Positions 1-8,066 of a DNA stretch of 64,000 bases are shown one piece after another. The DNA lies in assembly GCA_020853885.1 (NCBI GenBank), contig JADYXZ010000009.1:62001-126000 (forward strand), read 5' to 3'. The notes beneath the pieces are model-generated. The model was not told the DNA's origin. It saw only the letters and a program-made list of their open reading frames with translations, and did not search any database. This DNA comes from Bradyrhizobiaceae bacterium. Lineage in GTDB: Bacteria; Pseudomonadota; Alphaproteobacteria; Rhizobiales; Xanthobacteraceae. Made by a program: the position numbers and the translations under genes. Within the stretch, counting starts at the first letter, position 1. Each line of letters starts with the position of its first letter.

Positions 1-2508
1 CGGTACGCCGCGCTCGACGAACGGCGCGAGCGCGGCAATGCTGCGTTCCGCTTCTTCCTTCGCTTGCTTCACGGCACCCGCCGCGAGGAAGGTGCGGCCG
101 CAGCAGAGCGGGCGCTTGCTGCCATCGGCGGGCGTCGCGAGGTGAACGCGATAGCCGGCCGCACGCAGGACCGTGAGCGCGGCGTCGAGATTCTCGCGCT
201 CGAAATAGCGGTTGAAGGTGTCGGCGAAGAGGACGACTTCTTTAGTTCCCTCATGCGCGGGCTTGACCCGCGCATCCAGATCGTCGGTTGCCAAGTCCGC
301 GGCTCTGGATGGCCGGATCAAGTCCGGCCATGAGGGAGTATTGGGATCGCGAAAATAATCTGACCGCCACCTCGGCAGCTTCCGCCGCGCGCTGAAGCCG
401 GCAAGCGCCTCCGACAGCTTCGCCGCGCCGGGGAGCGCGTCGCGCAGGTTCAGGAGCCACGGCACCTTCGCGGCATAGGGCGCGTAGCGCGGCAGCCAGC
501 CGACCAGCCGGTCGCGCAGCGACAGGCCGTGCTTCGCCGCGCGGGCGGCGAGCACCTCGATCTTCATGCGCGCCATGTCGACGCCGGTCGGGCATTCGCG
601 GCGGCAGCCCTTGCAGGAGACGCAGAGCTTCAAGGTCTCCAGCATCGCGTCGGACGTGAACGCATCCGGCCCGAGCTGGCCGGAGATGGCGAGCCGCAGC
701 GTATTGGCGCGGCCGCGCGTGACGTCCTGCTCATTCCAAGTCACGCGATAGCTCGGGCACATGACGCCGGCGACGAACTTGCGGCAGGCGCCGTTGTTGT
801 TGCACATCTCGACGGCGCCCTGAAAGCCGCCGGCGGCGCCCGTGTATTCCGACCAGTCGAGGACGGGCGCGAAATCCTCCACGCGGTAATCCGGGCCGTA
901 GCGAAAGTTCGCGCGGTCGTCGAACTTCGGCGCGCGCACGATCCTGCCCGGATTGAACAGGCCGTCCGGGTCGAAGCGGTCCTTTACTTCCTCGAAGGCG
1001 CGGACGAGACGCGCGCCGTATATCGGCGCGTGAAACTCGGAGCGCAGCAACCCGTCGCCATGCTCGCCGGAGTGCGAGCCCTTGTACTCGCGCACCATGG
1101 CGAATGCCTCCTCGGCGATGGCGCGCATGGCCTTCACGTCCTTCTCGAGCCGCAGGTTCAGCACCGGGCGCACGTGCAGGCAGCCGACGGACGCGTGCGC
1201 GTACCAGGTGCCGCGGGTGCCGTGCTTCTCGAAGACATCGGTGAGGCGCGCCGTGTAGTCGGCAAGGTGCTCGAGCGGCACCGCGCAGTCCTCGACGAAG
1301 GAGACGGGCTTGCCCTGCTCCTTCATCGACATCATCACGTTGAGGCCGGAGGCGCGGAGCTCCGCGATCGCCGTCTGCAGCGCGGGCTCGGTCACGTCGA
1401 CCATCCCGCCCCACTTTGCGCCGGGCTTGTCCCAGCCGAAGCCGAGGTCGCCCATCAGCTCGTGCAGGCGCGCGAGCCGGCGCAGGTTCTCCTCCTGGTC
1501 GTCCTCGCCGAACTCGACGAGCAGGATGGCGTCAGGCTCGCCGCGCACGAATTGCTCGAGCGTCGGGCGGAAGATGGCGATGTCGCGGGCAAGCCCGATC
1601 ATGGTGCGGTCGACGAGCTCGACGGCGATCGGCGCGAGCTTCACGAGGTGCCGGGCCGCGTCCATCGCTTCATAGAAGCTGCCGAAGTGGCAGGCACCGA
1701 CGGCGCGGCGGCCGAGCAGCGGCCAGAGCTTCAGCTCCACTTTCGTGGTGAAGGCGAGCGTGCCTTCGGAACCGACGAGAATGTGCGCGAGGTTGAGATC
1801 GTTCCTGCCCGGCGTCAGCGCATCGAGATTGTAGCCGCCGACGCGGCGCTGCACCTTGGGAAAGCGAGCCTCCACCTCCGCCGCTTCGCGCGCACCGAGC
1901 GCCAGGAGATCGCGGGCGAGCGGCTTCAGCGGCGACGCGTCGGCAATGTCGGAGAGGTCGGCGTTGGTGCGGCCGAAATGCGCGGCGGTGCCGTCGGCGA
2001 GCACGGCGTCGATCGAGAGCACGTTGTCGCGCATGGTGCCGTAGCGCAGCGAGCGGCCGCCGCAGGAATTATTGCCGGCCATGCCGCCGATCGTCGCGCG
2101 GGACGCCGTCGAAACGTCCACCGGAAACCAGAGCCCGTGCAGGCGGAGTTGCCGGTTCAGCTCGTCAAGCACGATCCCCGGCTCCACCAGGCAGCGGCGG
2201 CCCTCGAGGTCCAAATCAAGAATGCGCGTGAGGTGCTTCGAGCAGTCGACGACCAGCGACCCGTTCACGGTCTGCCCGCACTGCGAGGTGCCGCCGCCGC
2301 GCGCGAGTACGGTTGCGCCTTCCTGATCGGCGATGGCAATGGCGCGTTCGGCTTCCTCGATGGTGCGCGGCACCACCACGCCCACCGGTGTCACCTGATA
2401 GTGGGAAGCGTCGGTGGCGTAGCGCCCGCGGCTGAAGCGGTCGAACAGCACGTCGCCGCCGATTTCGCGCCGGAGCCGGCGCTCCAGCGCGGGCATCAAC
2501 GCTGCCAT
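1..2508 (-). CDS. FAD-binding and Fe-S-binding oxidase/dehydrogenase (GlcD-GlcF / YdiJ-like fusion), cut off at the window edge
   Basis: The frame stays open for 836 codons from an ATG at 2508, which has GGAG six bases upstream, and leaves the window before a stop. Another in-frame ATG at 2547 lacks a Shine-Dalgarno sequence. The N-terminal half is a PCMH-type FAD-binding domain (GGMAGNNSCGG around residue 140) followed by an FAD-oxidase C domain with HSGEHGDG. Around residues 625-637 is a ferredoxin-like CVSCKGCRRECP motif. Near residue 800 begins a cysteine-rich CCG domain (CCGRTFLAAG). This order is known from fused D-lactate, glycolate or D-2-hydroxyglutarate dehydrogenases that pass electrons from a 2-hydroxy acid to the respiratory chain. 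The substrate cannot be read from sequence. A serine-glyoxylate type aminotransferase lies divergently 161 bp away, so a role in glycolate/glyoxylate metabolism is plausible but inferred. About 30 residues of the linker before the CCG domain are encoded by a palindromic repeat (see 247..337). Confidence 0.88.
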   Translation of the reverse strand, partial: MAALMPALERRLRREIGGDVLFDRFSRGRYATDASHYQVTPVGVVVPRTIEEAERAIAIADQEGATVLARGGGTSQCGQTVNGSLVVDCSKHLTRILDLDLEGRRCLVEPGIVLDELNRQLRLHGLWFPVDVSTASRATIGGMAGNNSCGGRSLRYGTMRDNVLSIDAVLADGTAAHFGRTNADLSDIADASPLKPLARDLLALGAREAAEVEARFPKVQRRVGGYNLDALTPGRNDLNLAHILVGSEGTLAFTTKVELKLWPLLGRRAVGACHFGSFYEAMDAARHLVKLAPIAVELVDRTMIGLARDIAIFRPTLEQFVRGEPDAILLVEFGEDDQEENLRRLARLHELMGDLGFGWDKPGAKWGGMVDVTEPALQTAIAELRASGLNVMMSMKEQGKPVSFVEDCAVPLEHLADYTARLTDVFEKHGTRGTWYAHASVGCLHVRPVLNLRLEKDVKAMRAIAEEAFAMVREYKGSHSGEHGDGLLRSEFHAPIYGARLVRAFEEVKDRFDPDGLFNPGRIVRAPKFDDRANFRYGPDYRVEDFAPVLDWSEYTGAAGGFQGAVEMCNNNGACRKFVAGVMCPSYRVTWNEQDVTRGRANTLRLAISGQLGPDAFTSDAMLETLKLCVSCKGCRRECPTGVDMARMKIEVLAARAAKHGLSLRDRLVGWLPRYAPYAAKVPWLLNLRDALPGAAKLSEALAGFSARRKLPRWRSDYFRDPNTPSWPDLIRPSRAADLATDDLDARVKPAHEGTKEVVLFADTFNRYFERENLDAALTVLRAAGYRVHLATPADGSKRPLCCGRTFLAAGAVKQAKEEAERSIAALAPFVERGVP
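247..337. repeat. Palindromic repeat element inside a coding region
   Basis: Two 34-nt arms at 247-280 and 304-337 are near-perfect inverted copies. Each starts TCCCTCATG and ends CATCCAGA when read inward. Each arm also carries its own small palindrome, CGCGGGCTTGACCCGCG in the left arm and GCCGGATCAAGTCCGGC in the right. The structure resembles intergenic repeats typical of Bradyrhizobium-like genomes, but here it lies within the frame of the flavoprotein gene, corresponding to residues of about 724-754. It is translated without a stop, giving a Pro/Arg/Asp-rich linker. Confidence 0.8.
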
Positions 2509-2669
2509 GCAGAACTCCGCGGGCGCGCTGCGGCAGTGCAGCGACATTTCGGGCGGCGGTCCCGGCTCTCGCCGCTTGACCGGATGCTGGCCTTGTCCAT
2601 AGGAGACTTATAGCGGATCAAGCGATCCGATGCGCGCTCGTGCGCGACAAGAAATCCGGGAGAACCATC

Positions 2670-3875
2670 ATGGCAACGAACCGTTCGCGCACACCTGGCC
2701 GGCATTTCCTGCAGATCCCCGGACCGAGCCCGTTGCCGGACCGCATCCTGCGCGCGATGGACATGCCGATCATCGATCATCGCGGACCGGAGTTCGCCCG
2801 GCTCGCGCGGCGCGTGCTCGACGGCATCAAGACCATCTTCAAGACCCGCAATCCGGTCGTCATCTACCCGTCGTCCGGAACGGGCGCGTGGGAAGCGGCG
2901 CTCGTCAACACGCTGTCGCCGGGCGACCGCGTGCTCATGTACGAGACCGGGCAGTTCGGCACGCTGTGGAAGAACATGGCGCTGAAGCTCGGCCTCGACC
3001 CGATCTTCATCGAGTCGGACTGGCGCACGGGCGCCGATGCGAAGGCCATCGAAGCGAAATTGCGCGAGGACAAGGCGCACAAGATCAAGGCGGTCGCCGT
3101 GCTGCATAACGAGACCTCAACCGGCTGCGTCTCGCATCCGGCGGAGATCCGCAAGGCGATCGACGCGGCGGGCCACCCTGCCCTTCTCCTCGTCGACACG
3201 ATCTCGTCGCTTGCGTCGATGGACTACCGCCACGACGAATGGGGCGTCGACGTCACGGTGGGCGGCGCGCAGAAGGGCCTGATGCTGCCGCCCGGCGTCT
3301 CCTTCAACGCGGTGAGCGACAAGGCGCTCGCGGCGGCGAAGAGCGCGAAGCTCGCGAAATCGTTCTGGTCGTGGGAGGAGATGATCGCGACCAACAAGAA
3401 CAACTATTTCCCCTATACGCCGGCGACCAACATCCTCTACGGGCTCGCCGAGTCGATCGACATGCTGCACGAGGAAGGGCTCGACAACGTGTTCGCGCGG
3501 CACGACCGGCTAGCGGAAGCAACGCGGCGGGCGGTGCGCGCCTGGGGGCTGGAAATCCTCTGCCGCGAGCCGAAGCACTATTCCTCGACGATCACCGCGA
3601 TCCTGATGCCGGACGGGCACAATGCCGACCGCTTCCGCGACGTCGCGCTCGACAATTTCAACATCTCCTACGGCATGGGACTGGGGAAGATCGCCGGCAA
3701 GGTGTTCCGCATCGGCCATCTCGGCGACACCAACGACGCCACGATCATCGGCGCGCTCGCGGCGACGGAGATGGCGCTCGCGATCGCCGGCGTGCCGCAC
3801 AAGAAGGGCGGCGTGCAGGCGGCGATGGATTATCTGATTGCGGAGACGGGAAAGGCGGCGAAGGCGGCGGGATAG
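2670..3875 (+). CDS. Serine--glyoxylate / alanine--glyoxylate aminotransferase family (class V PLP)
   Basis: A 401-residue class V aminotransferase. ATG 2670 has GGGAG seven bases upstream. A GTG at 2640 would add ten residues but lacks support. Visible landmarks are FLQIPGPSPLP at the N-terminus, SSGTGAWEA near residue 60 (phosphate/PLP pocket), SSLASMDYRHDEWGVDV in the middle with the PLP-contacting Asp, and GGAQKGLMLPPG carrying the Schiff-base lysine. The C-terminal GKVFRIGHLGD is typical of serine-glyoxylate aminotransferases (SgaA) of methylotrophic and photorespiratory-type pathways. The expected reaction is transfer of an amino group from serine or alanine to glyoxylate in the cytoplasm. 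It diverges from a 2-hydroxyacid oxidase that could supply glyoxylate. The family assignment is firm; the exact amino donor is not. Confidence 0.88.
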   Translation: MATNRSRTPGRHFLQIPGPSPLPDRILRAMDMPIIDHRGPEFARLARRVLDGIKTIFKTRNPVVIYPSSGTGAWEAALVNTLSPGDRVLMYETGQFGTLWKNMALKLGLDPIFIESDWRTGADAKAIEAKLREDKAHKIKAVAVLHNETSTGCVSHPAEIRKAIDAAGHPALLLVDTISSLASMDYRHDEWGVDVTVGGAQKGLMLPPGVSFNAVSDKALAAAKSAKLAKSFWSWEEMIATNKNNYFPYTPATNILYGLAESIDMLHEEGLDNVFARHDRLAEATRRAVRAWGLEILCREPKHYSSTITAILMPDGHNADRFRDVALDNFNISYGMGLGKIAGKVFRIGHLGDTNDATIIGALAATEMALAIAGVPHKKGGVQAAMDYLIAETGKAAKAAG

Positions 3876-3884
3876 CGGTGTTCG

Positions 3885-3950
3885 GCGCCTCATCCTTCGA
3901 GACGCCTCGCTTCGCTCGGCTCCTCAGGATGAGGCGCTGGGGCGTCTCGA
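3885..3950. repeat. REP-like palindrome between convergent genes
   Basis: Arms GCGCCTCATCCT at 3885-3896 and AGGATGAGGCGC at 3926-3937 are a perfect 12-bp inverted pair. A second nested pair, CGAGACGCC near 3898 and GGCGTCTCGA near 3941, overlaps it, so alternative folds are possible. It fills the gap between the convergent aminotransferase and tadD genes and could act as a bidirectional terminator. It shares the CTCATCCTTCGAGACG and CGAACCATG words with the element at 58731-58909. Confidence 0.75.
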
Positions 3951-3966
3951 ACCATGGGGCGCTTTT

Positions 3967-4503
3967 TCAGGGCGACTTGATGCCCTTCCGCTCGCCGGAA
4001 ACTTCGGCGAGGAGATCCAGATTGTTCTGGATGAATGCGCTGTCCGGGTCCTTGGCCTTGGCGGCGAGGAGCTTCTTGCGCGCGGTCTTGTAGTCGCCGC
4101 GCAGCATGAAGGAGAAGCCCTGGTTGTTCAGGATCTCCGGCGTCGGGCCGAGCAGGACGATGGCCTGCTCATAGGCGCGGTCGGCCAGATCGAAGCGGCG
4201 CAGACGGTCGTAGGAGGCGGCGAGGCCCACCCAGGCTTCCGCGGCTTTCGGCTGCGCCTCGACGGCCTTGCGGAAGTGCTTCTCCGCGAGACCGTAATTC
4301 TGTTCCTTGTAGTGGCGTTTGCCGAGGCTGAGATCGTCCTTGGGGTCCTCGCCAAGGACGTCGCTGCCCGTCGCAAGGACGCCGGTTTCGCCGCCCGTGG
4401 CAATGGTGCCGGTCGTGTCGGCCAGTTGCTGCGTGCTTTCGCAACCGGCCACCCACACGCCGCAAGCGGCCACAACCAGAAGCCGCGCTACTCCAACTCG
4501 CAT
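3967..4503 (-). CDS. tadD: TadD-like tetratricopeptide lipoprotein of the Tad pilus system
   Basis: 178 residues from an ATG at 4503 with GGAG seven bases upstream. A longer frame to 4599 would bury the signal peptide. The N-terminus is a lipoprotein signal ending in the lipobox VAGC (Cys around residue 20). TPR-like helices follow: the segments LSLGKRHYKEQNYGLAEKHF, AEAWVGLAASYDRLRRF and EILNNQGFSFMLRGDYKTA are spaced about 34-36 residues apart. TadD proteins are outer-membrane-associated TPR lipoproteins (pilotin-like) needed for secretin function in the Tad (Flp) secretion machine. It is the last gene of the minus-strand tad run, about 150 bp after tadC. Its position and domains support the call; the name is given by analogy. 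Confidence 0.8.
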   Translation of the reverse strand: MRVGVARLLVVAACGVWVAGCESTQQLADTTGTIATGGETGVLATGSDVLGEDPKDDLSLGKRHYKEQNYGLAEKHFRKAVEAQPKAAEAWVGLAASYDRLRRFDLADRAYEQAIVLLGPTPEILNNQGFSFMLRGDYKTARKKLLAAKAKDPDSAFIQNNLDLLAEVSGERKGIKSP

Positions 4504-4651
4504 CGGCAAGCTCCCGGCGCGCAACGACATGCGCGGCCAAGCCCAATGGCCGGTGCATCCTGCTGCGCGCGGTTTTCCGAAAAACCCCAGCAGGGCCAAG
4601 CTAGTTCACGATGGTTAAAAATTCCTCGCCACGGAACCCGCGGCCGGCGGA

Positions 4652-5617
4652 TCAAGAGCCGCTGAAGCGGACGAAGACCGGCAGCATGATGACGATGATC
4701 AGCACCGGGAAGATGCAGAGAATCAACGGCACGGAGAGCTTGGCCGGCAGGCTGTAGGCTTTCTCCTCGGCGCGGGAGAGCCGCTTGTGGCGCATGTCGT
4801 CGCTATAGACGCGGAGGGCGTCGGTCATGCTGGAGCCGAGCTCCTCGGATTGCTGCAGCAGCGTGGCAAAGGAGCGCGCCTCCGCCAGGCCAAGCCGGTC
4901 GCCGAAATGCTCGAGCGCGTCGCTGAGCGCACGGCCGGCGCGCATCTCCAGGGTGGTCATGTGGATGTTGGCGCCGAGCGACGGATAGGAGTCGGCGAGC
5001 TCGCGGCCGACGCGGTCGAGCGCCGCCTCCATGCTGAGGCCGGCATCGGCGCAGACGACGAGCAAATCCATGAAGTCGGGAAAGCCGGCGCGGTGCTCGG
5101 CCTGCCGCGCCGCAATTCGGCGGTTGACATAGATGCTCGGCACGAAATACCCGAGCAGGCCCGCGACGCCGACCAGCGGCCAGAACATGCCTTTCGCATT
5201 CGGCATGACCGTCGGCAGCAGGAAGAACGCCCCGACCGCGCAAACGACCGCGAGCACGAGGCGGGCCACGAAGTAATAGGCCGCCGCCTGCGGATCGAGA
5301 AAGCCCGCCTGGATCAGCTTCCGGCGCAGAAGGCGCATGTTGCCTTCGTCGGCGTCGGAATAGTTCTTGTTCGTATAGTCGAGCAGCCGCTGCGCTGCCT
5401 TCATGCTGGCATAGCGGAGCGAGCGCCGGTTCTCCGCCGGCCGCCGCGAGCCGTCTGCGGAAATATGCGCGGCACGGCGCTTGACCGAGCTGCGCACCCG
5501 AACCGCGGTCATGACGCCGAAGCTCAACGAGGACGCGGCCAGAAACACCAGCGCACCCAGAATGATGCCCGGGTTCTTGTCGAATACCTCGATCAGCGAT
5601 TGCAGCAGCGCGTCCAT
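4652..5617 (-). CDS. tadC: Tad pilus inner-membrane platform protein TadC (type II secretion F domain)
   Basis: 321 residues. The ATG at 5617 lies directly after the tadB stop; a GTG at 5620 touches that stop and is an alternative. One N-terminal membrane helix is followed by a cytoplasmic basic stretch, two central helices (residues of about 115-160), then the T2SSF domain with FPDFMDLLVVCADAGLSMEAAL and LLQQSEELGSSMTDALR. A C-terminal helix rich in Ile/Val ends the protein. TadB and TadC form the platform through which the CpaF ATPase drives assembly of Flp pilin. Tight coupling to tadB supports a paired complex. Confidence 0.92.
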   Translation of the reverse strand: MDALLQSLIEVFDKNPGIILGALVFLAASSLSFGVMTAVRVRSSVKRRAAHISADGSRRPAENRRSLRYASMKAAQRLLDYTNKNYSDADEGNMRLLRRKLIQAGFLDPQAAAYYFVARLVLAVVCAVGAFFLLPTVMPNAKGMFWPLVGVAGLLGYFVPSIYVNRRIAARQAEHRAGFPDFMDLLVVCADAGLSMEAALDRVGRELADSYPSLGANIHMTTLEMRAGRALSDALEHFGDRLGLAEARSFATLLQQSEELGSSMTDALRVYSDDMRHKRLSRAEEKAYSLPAKLSVPLILCIFPVLIIVIMLPVFVRFSGS

Positions 5618-5620
5618 CAC

Positions 5621-6598
5621 TCAGATCTTGAAGTTGACGAGACGGTTCATGATGTAGACGCCGAACAGCATCCAGACGCCGGCGATGCTGAGGCCGATCT
5701 TCGTCATGTCCTGGTGCCAGATCTCGCCGTAGAAATTCGGCGCGATCACGCGCAGCACCAGGAACATGATAACCGGCAGCCCCGCCAGGATGAACGCGGA
5801 GAAGCGGCCTTCGGCAGCGAGCGCGCGGATCTTGCGGCGCATCTTGAAGCGCAGCCGGATCACGCTGGAAAGATTTTGCAGGATTTCGCTGAGATTGCCG
5901 CCGGTCGATCCCTGGATCGCCACGGCCGTCACGAACAGCGGCAGGTCGTCCTGGCCGATGCGGTGATAGAGGCTGCGCATCGCCGATTCCATGTCCTGAC
6001 CGTAGGTGACCTCGTCGGCCACCATGCCGAACTCGCTGCCGACCGGGTCCGGCATTTCACGGCCGACCATCGCGATCGCCACCGGAATCGGGTGTCCGGC
6101 GCGCAGGCTGCGCACGATCACGTCGATGGCGTCGGGAAATTGCTCGCCGAACTTCTTCTGACGGCGGTTACGCAGGAAGCGCAGCGTCAGAAACGGGAGC
6201 AGAAACGTGGCAACCACGGTGGTCAGCAAGGCTTCAAGCAGGCTGCCGCGGAAAATATAGCTCGCGGCAAAGACGCCGACGGCGCCGAATGCGATGAAGA
6301 ACAGAAGCTTGTTGATGCCGATCGACACGCCCGATTGCAGGACGAGCCGGTTGAGATAGACGAGCGGCAGCTTGAAATCGCCGGCGCCGGTAAGGCCGCG
6401 CTCGCGGCGCAACTGCAGGAGGATCGTCTGCCGGTTGGCATCGTTCTGCATCAGCCGCAGGCGGCGGTTGACGCGGGTCCGGTACGACGACGCCGAGAAG
6501 AACAGCAGATAGATCGCCTCCGCCGCCAGCACGACCGAGATCGCGGCGAAGATGTAGAAGAGGTGCGCTTCGTTCAGGCCGAACGGCATGGCGGTCAC
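5621..6598 (-). CDS. tadB: Tad pilus inner-membrane platform protein TadB (type II secretion F domain)
   Basis: 325 residues beginning with a GTG whose bases overlap the cpaF stop (GTGA), a translational-coupling arrangement. An ATG three codons later is the alternative start. An N-terminal membrane helix is followed by central helices near residues 100-145 and the T2SSF domain with FGEQFPDAIDVIVRSLRAGH and FVTAVAIQGSTGGNLSEIL. Hydrophobic helices close the C-terminus. It is a paralogue of the neighbouring TadC and is expected to pair with it beneath the CpaF ATPase. Length and order match CpaG/CpaH-type proteins of alphaproteobacteria. Confidence 0.92.
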   Translation of the reverse strand: MTAMPFGLNEAHLFYIFAAISVVLAAEAIYLLFFSASSYRTRVNRRLRLMQNDANRQTILLQLRRERGLTGAGDFKLPLVYLNRLVLQSGVSIGINKLLFFIAFGAVGVFAASYIFRGSLLEALLTTVVATFLLPFLTLRFLRNRRQKKFGEQFPDAIDVIVRSLRAGHPIPVAIAMVGREMPDPVGSEFGMVADEVTYGQDMESAMRSLYHRIGQDDLPLFVTAVAIQGSTGGNLSEILQNLSSVIRLRFKMRRKIRALAAEGRFSAFILAGLPVIMFLVLRVIAPNFYGEIWHQDMTKIGLSIAGVWMLFGVYIMNRLVNFKI

Positions 6599-8013
6599 AG
6601 CGGCTTCGACGGATCGAAATACGATCCGGGGATGTTGATGCCCTTGGCGACGAGGTCGCCGAGGAAGCGCGGGCGCACGCCGGTTGCCTGGAAATGGCCC
6701 TCGACCGTGCCGTCCGGCGCGGTGCCGGTGCGCACGTATTTGTAGATCTCCTGCATCTGGATGATGTCGCTCTCGAGTCCGGTGATCTCGGCGATCGAGG
6801 TGATGCGGCGCTTGCCGTCGGACAGGCGCTGCAATTGCACGATCACCCGGATGGCGGCGGCGATCTGGCCGCGGATGCTGCCGACGGTCATCGGCATGCC
6901 GGCCATGCCGATCATCTGCTCAAGACGGGAAATGGCGTCGCGCGGCGAGTTGGCGTGCACAGTCGCCATCGAGCCTTCGTGGCCAGTGTTCATGGCCTGC
7001 AGCATGTCGAAGGCCTCCTCACCGCGGCACTCGCCGAGGATGACGCGGTCGGGACGCATGCGCAGCGCGTTCTTGACGAGCTCGCGCTGGCGGATTTCGC
7101 CCTTGCCCTCGATGTTGGGCGGGCGTGTTTCCATGCGGCCGACGTGCGGCTGCTGCAACTGCAGCTCGGCGGCGTCTTCGATCGTGACCAGGCGCTCCTT
7201 GTCGGAGATGAAGGCGGAGAGCGCGTTCAGCATCGTGGTCTTGCCGGAGCCGGTGCCGCCGGAAATGATCAGCGTGACGCGGGCCTTGACGGCGGCGGCG
7301 AGCAGCTCCGCCATCTGCGGTTTGATGGCGTCGATTTCGACGAGCTTCTTCAGGCTGAACGGCTTCTTGGAGAACTTGCGGATCGAGACGAGCGGGCCGT
7401 CGACCGCAATGGGCCGAACCGCGATATTGATGCGGGAGCCGTCGAGGAGGCGCGCGTCGCAGAGCGGCTGCGATTCGTCGACGCGGCGGCCGACTGCCGA
7501 CACGATCTTGTTGATGATGCGCAGCAGATGGTTCTCGTCCTTGAAGCGGACGAGCGTCGGCTCGAGCATGCCCTGCCGCTCGACATAGACGCATTCGTGG
7601 CCGTTGATCAGAATGTCGTTGACCGTCGGATCCTTGAGCAGCGGCTCGATCGGGCCGAGGCCGGTCATCTCGTCGAGGATCTCGGTGACGAAGTCCTCGA
7701 GCTCGCGCGAGTTCAGCGCCAGCCGCTCGGATACGACGTATTGGGACACGAGCGTGCCGACATGGCGGCGGATCTCCGCCTCCGGCAGCTTTTCCAGCGC
7801 CGAGAGATTGATTTCCTCGATCAGCCGGCGGTGCAGCCGGACCTTGGCGTCGAGCAGCTTGTCGCTGAGCAGCGGGTTGGCGGCGGGTGCCGCCTCCGGC
7901 AGCGGCGGGGCGATTTCCGGGGCGCCGTCGAGCACGAGCGCCGGCGCCGCCGGCTCCGGCGCCAACGCGACTTCCTGGACAACTTCCGGCCGTTTGGTGA
8001 AGCGACCGAGCAT
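6595..8013 (-). CDS. cpaF: Tad pilus assembly ATPase CpaF/TadA
   Basis: 472 residues from an ATG with GAGG seven bases upstream. It is a secretion ATPase of the VirB11/GspE superfamily. An N-terminal helical domain contains GPIEPLLKDPTVNDILINGH. The catalytic domain has Walker A GGTGSGKTT around residue 255, the Asp box VTIEDAAELQL, Walker B RVILGECRGEEAFDMLQAMNTGHEG, and the His box SMATVHANSP. It powers extension, and probably retraction, of Flp pili from the cytoplasmic face of the TadBC platform. It sits in the middle of the operon and overlaps tadB by four bases. Confidence 0.96.
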   Translation of the reverse strand: MLGRFTKRPEVVQEVALAPEPAAPALVLDGAPEIAPPLPEAAPAANPLLSDKLLDAKVRLHRRLIEEINLSALEKLPEAEIRRHVGTLVSQYVVSERLALNSRELEDFVTEILDEMTGLGPIEPLLKDPTVNDILINGHECVYVERQGMLEPTLVRFKDENHLLRIINKIVSAVGRRVDESQPLCDARLLDGSRINIAVRPIAVDGPLVSIRKFSKKPFSLKKLVEIDAIKPQMAELLAAAVKARVTLIISGGTGSGKTTMLNALSAFISDKERLVTIEDAAELQLQQPHVGRMETRPPNIEGKGEIRQRELVKNALRMRPDRVILGECRGEEAFDMLQAMNTGHEGSMATVHANSPRDAISRLEQMIGMAGMPMTVGSIRGQIAAAIRVIVQLQRLSDGKRRITSIAEITGLESDIIQMQEIYKYVRTGTAPDGTVEGHFQATGVRPRFLGDLVAKGINIPGSYFDPSKPL

Positions 8014-8066
8014 TTGACGACCTCAATTTTCTATCGCGGTTGCCGCAGCCGGCAGCCGCGCGGGTT

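Noticed and set aside
529-2613. Plus-strand frame of 694 codons opposite the flavoprotein
   Set aside because: Antisense shadow of a gene with clear FAD and Fe-S motifs.
4787-6745. Plus-strand frame of 652 codons opposite tadC/tadB
   Set aside because: Antisense shadow; the minus-strand TadB/TadC proteins are unmistakable.
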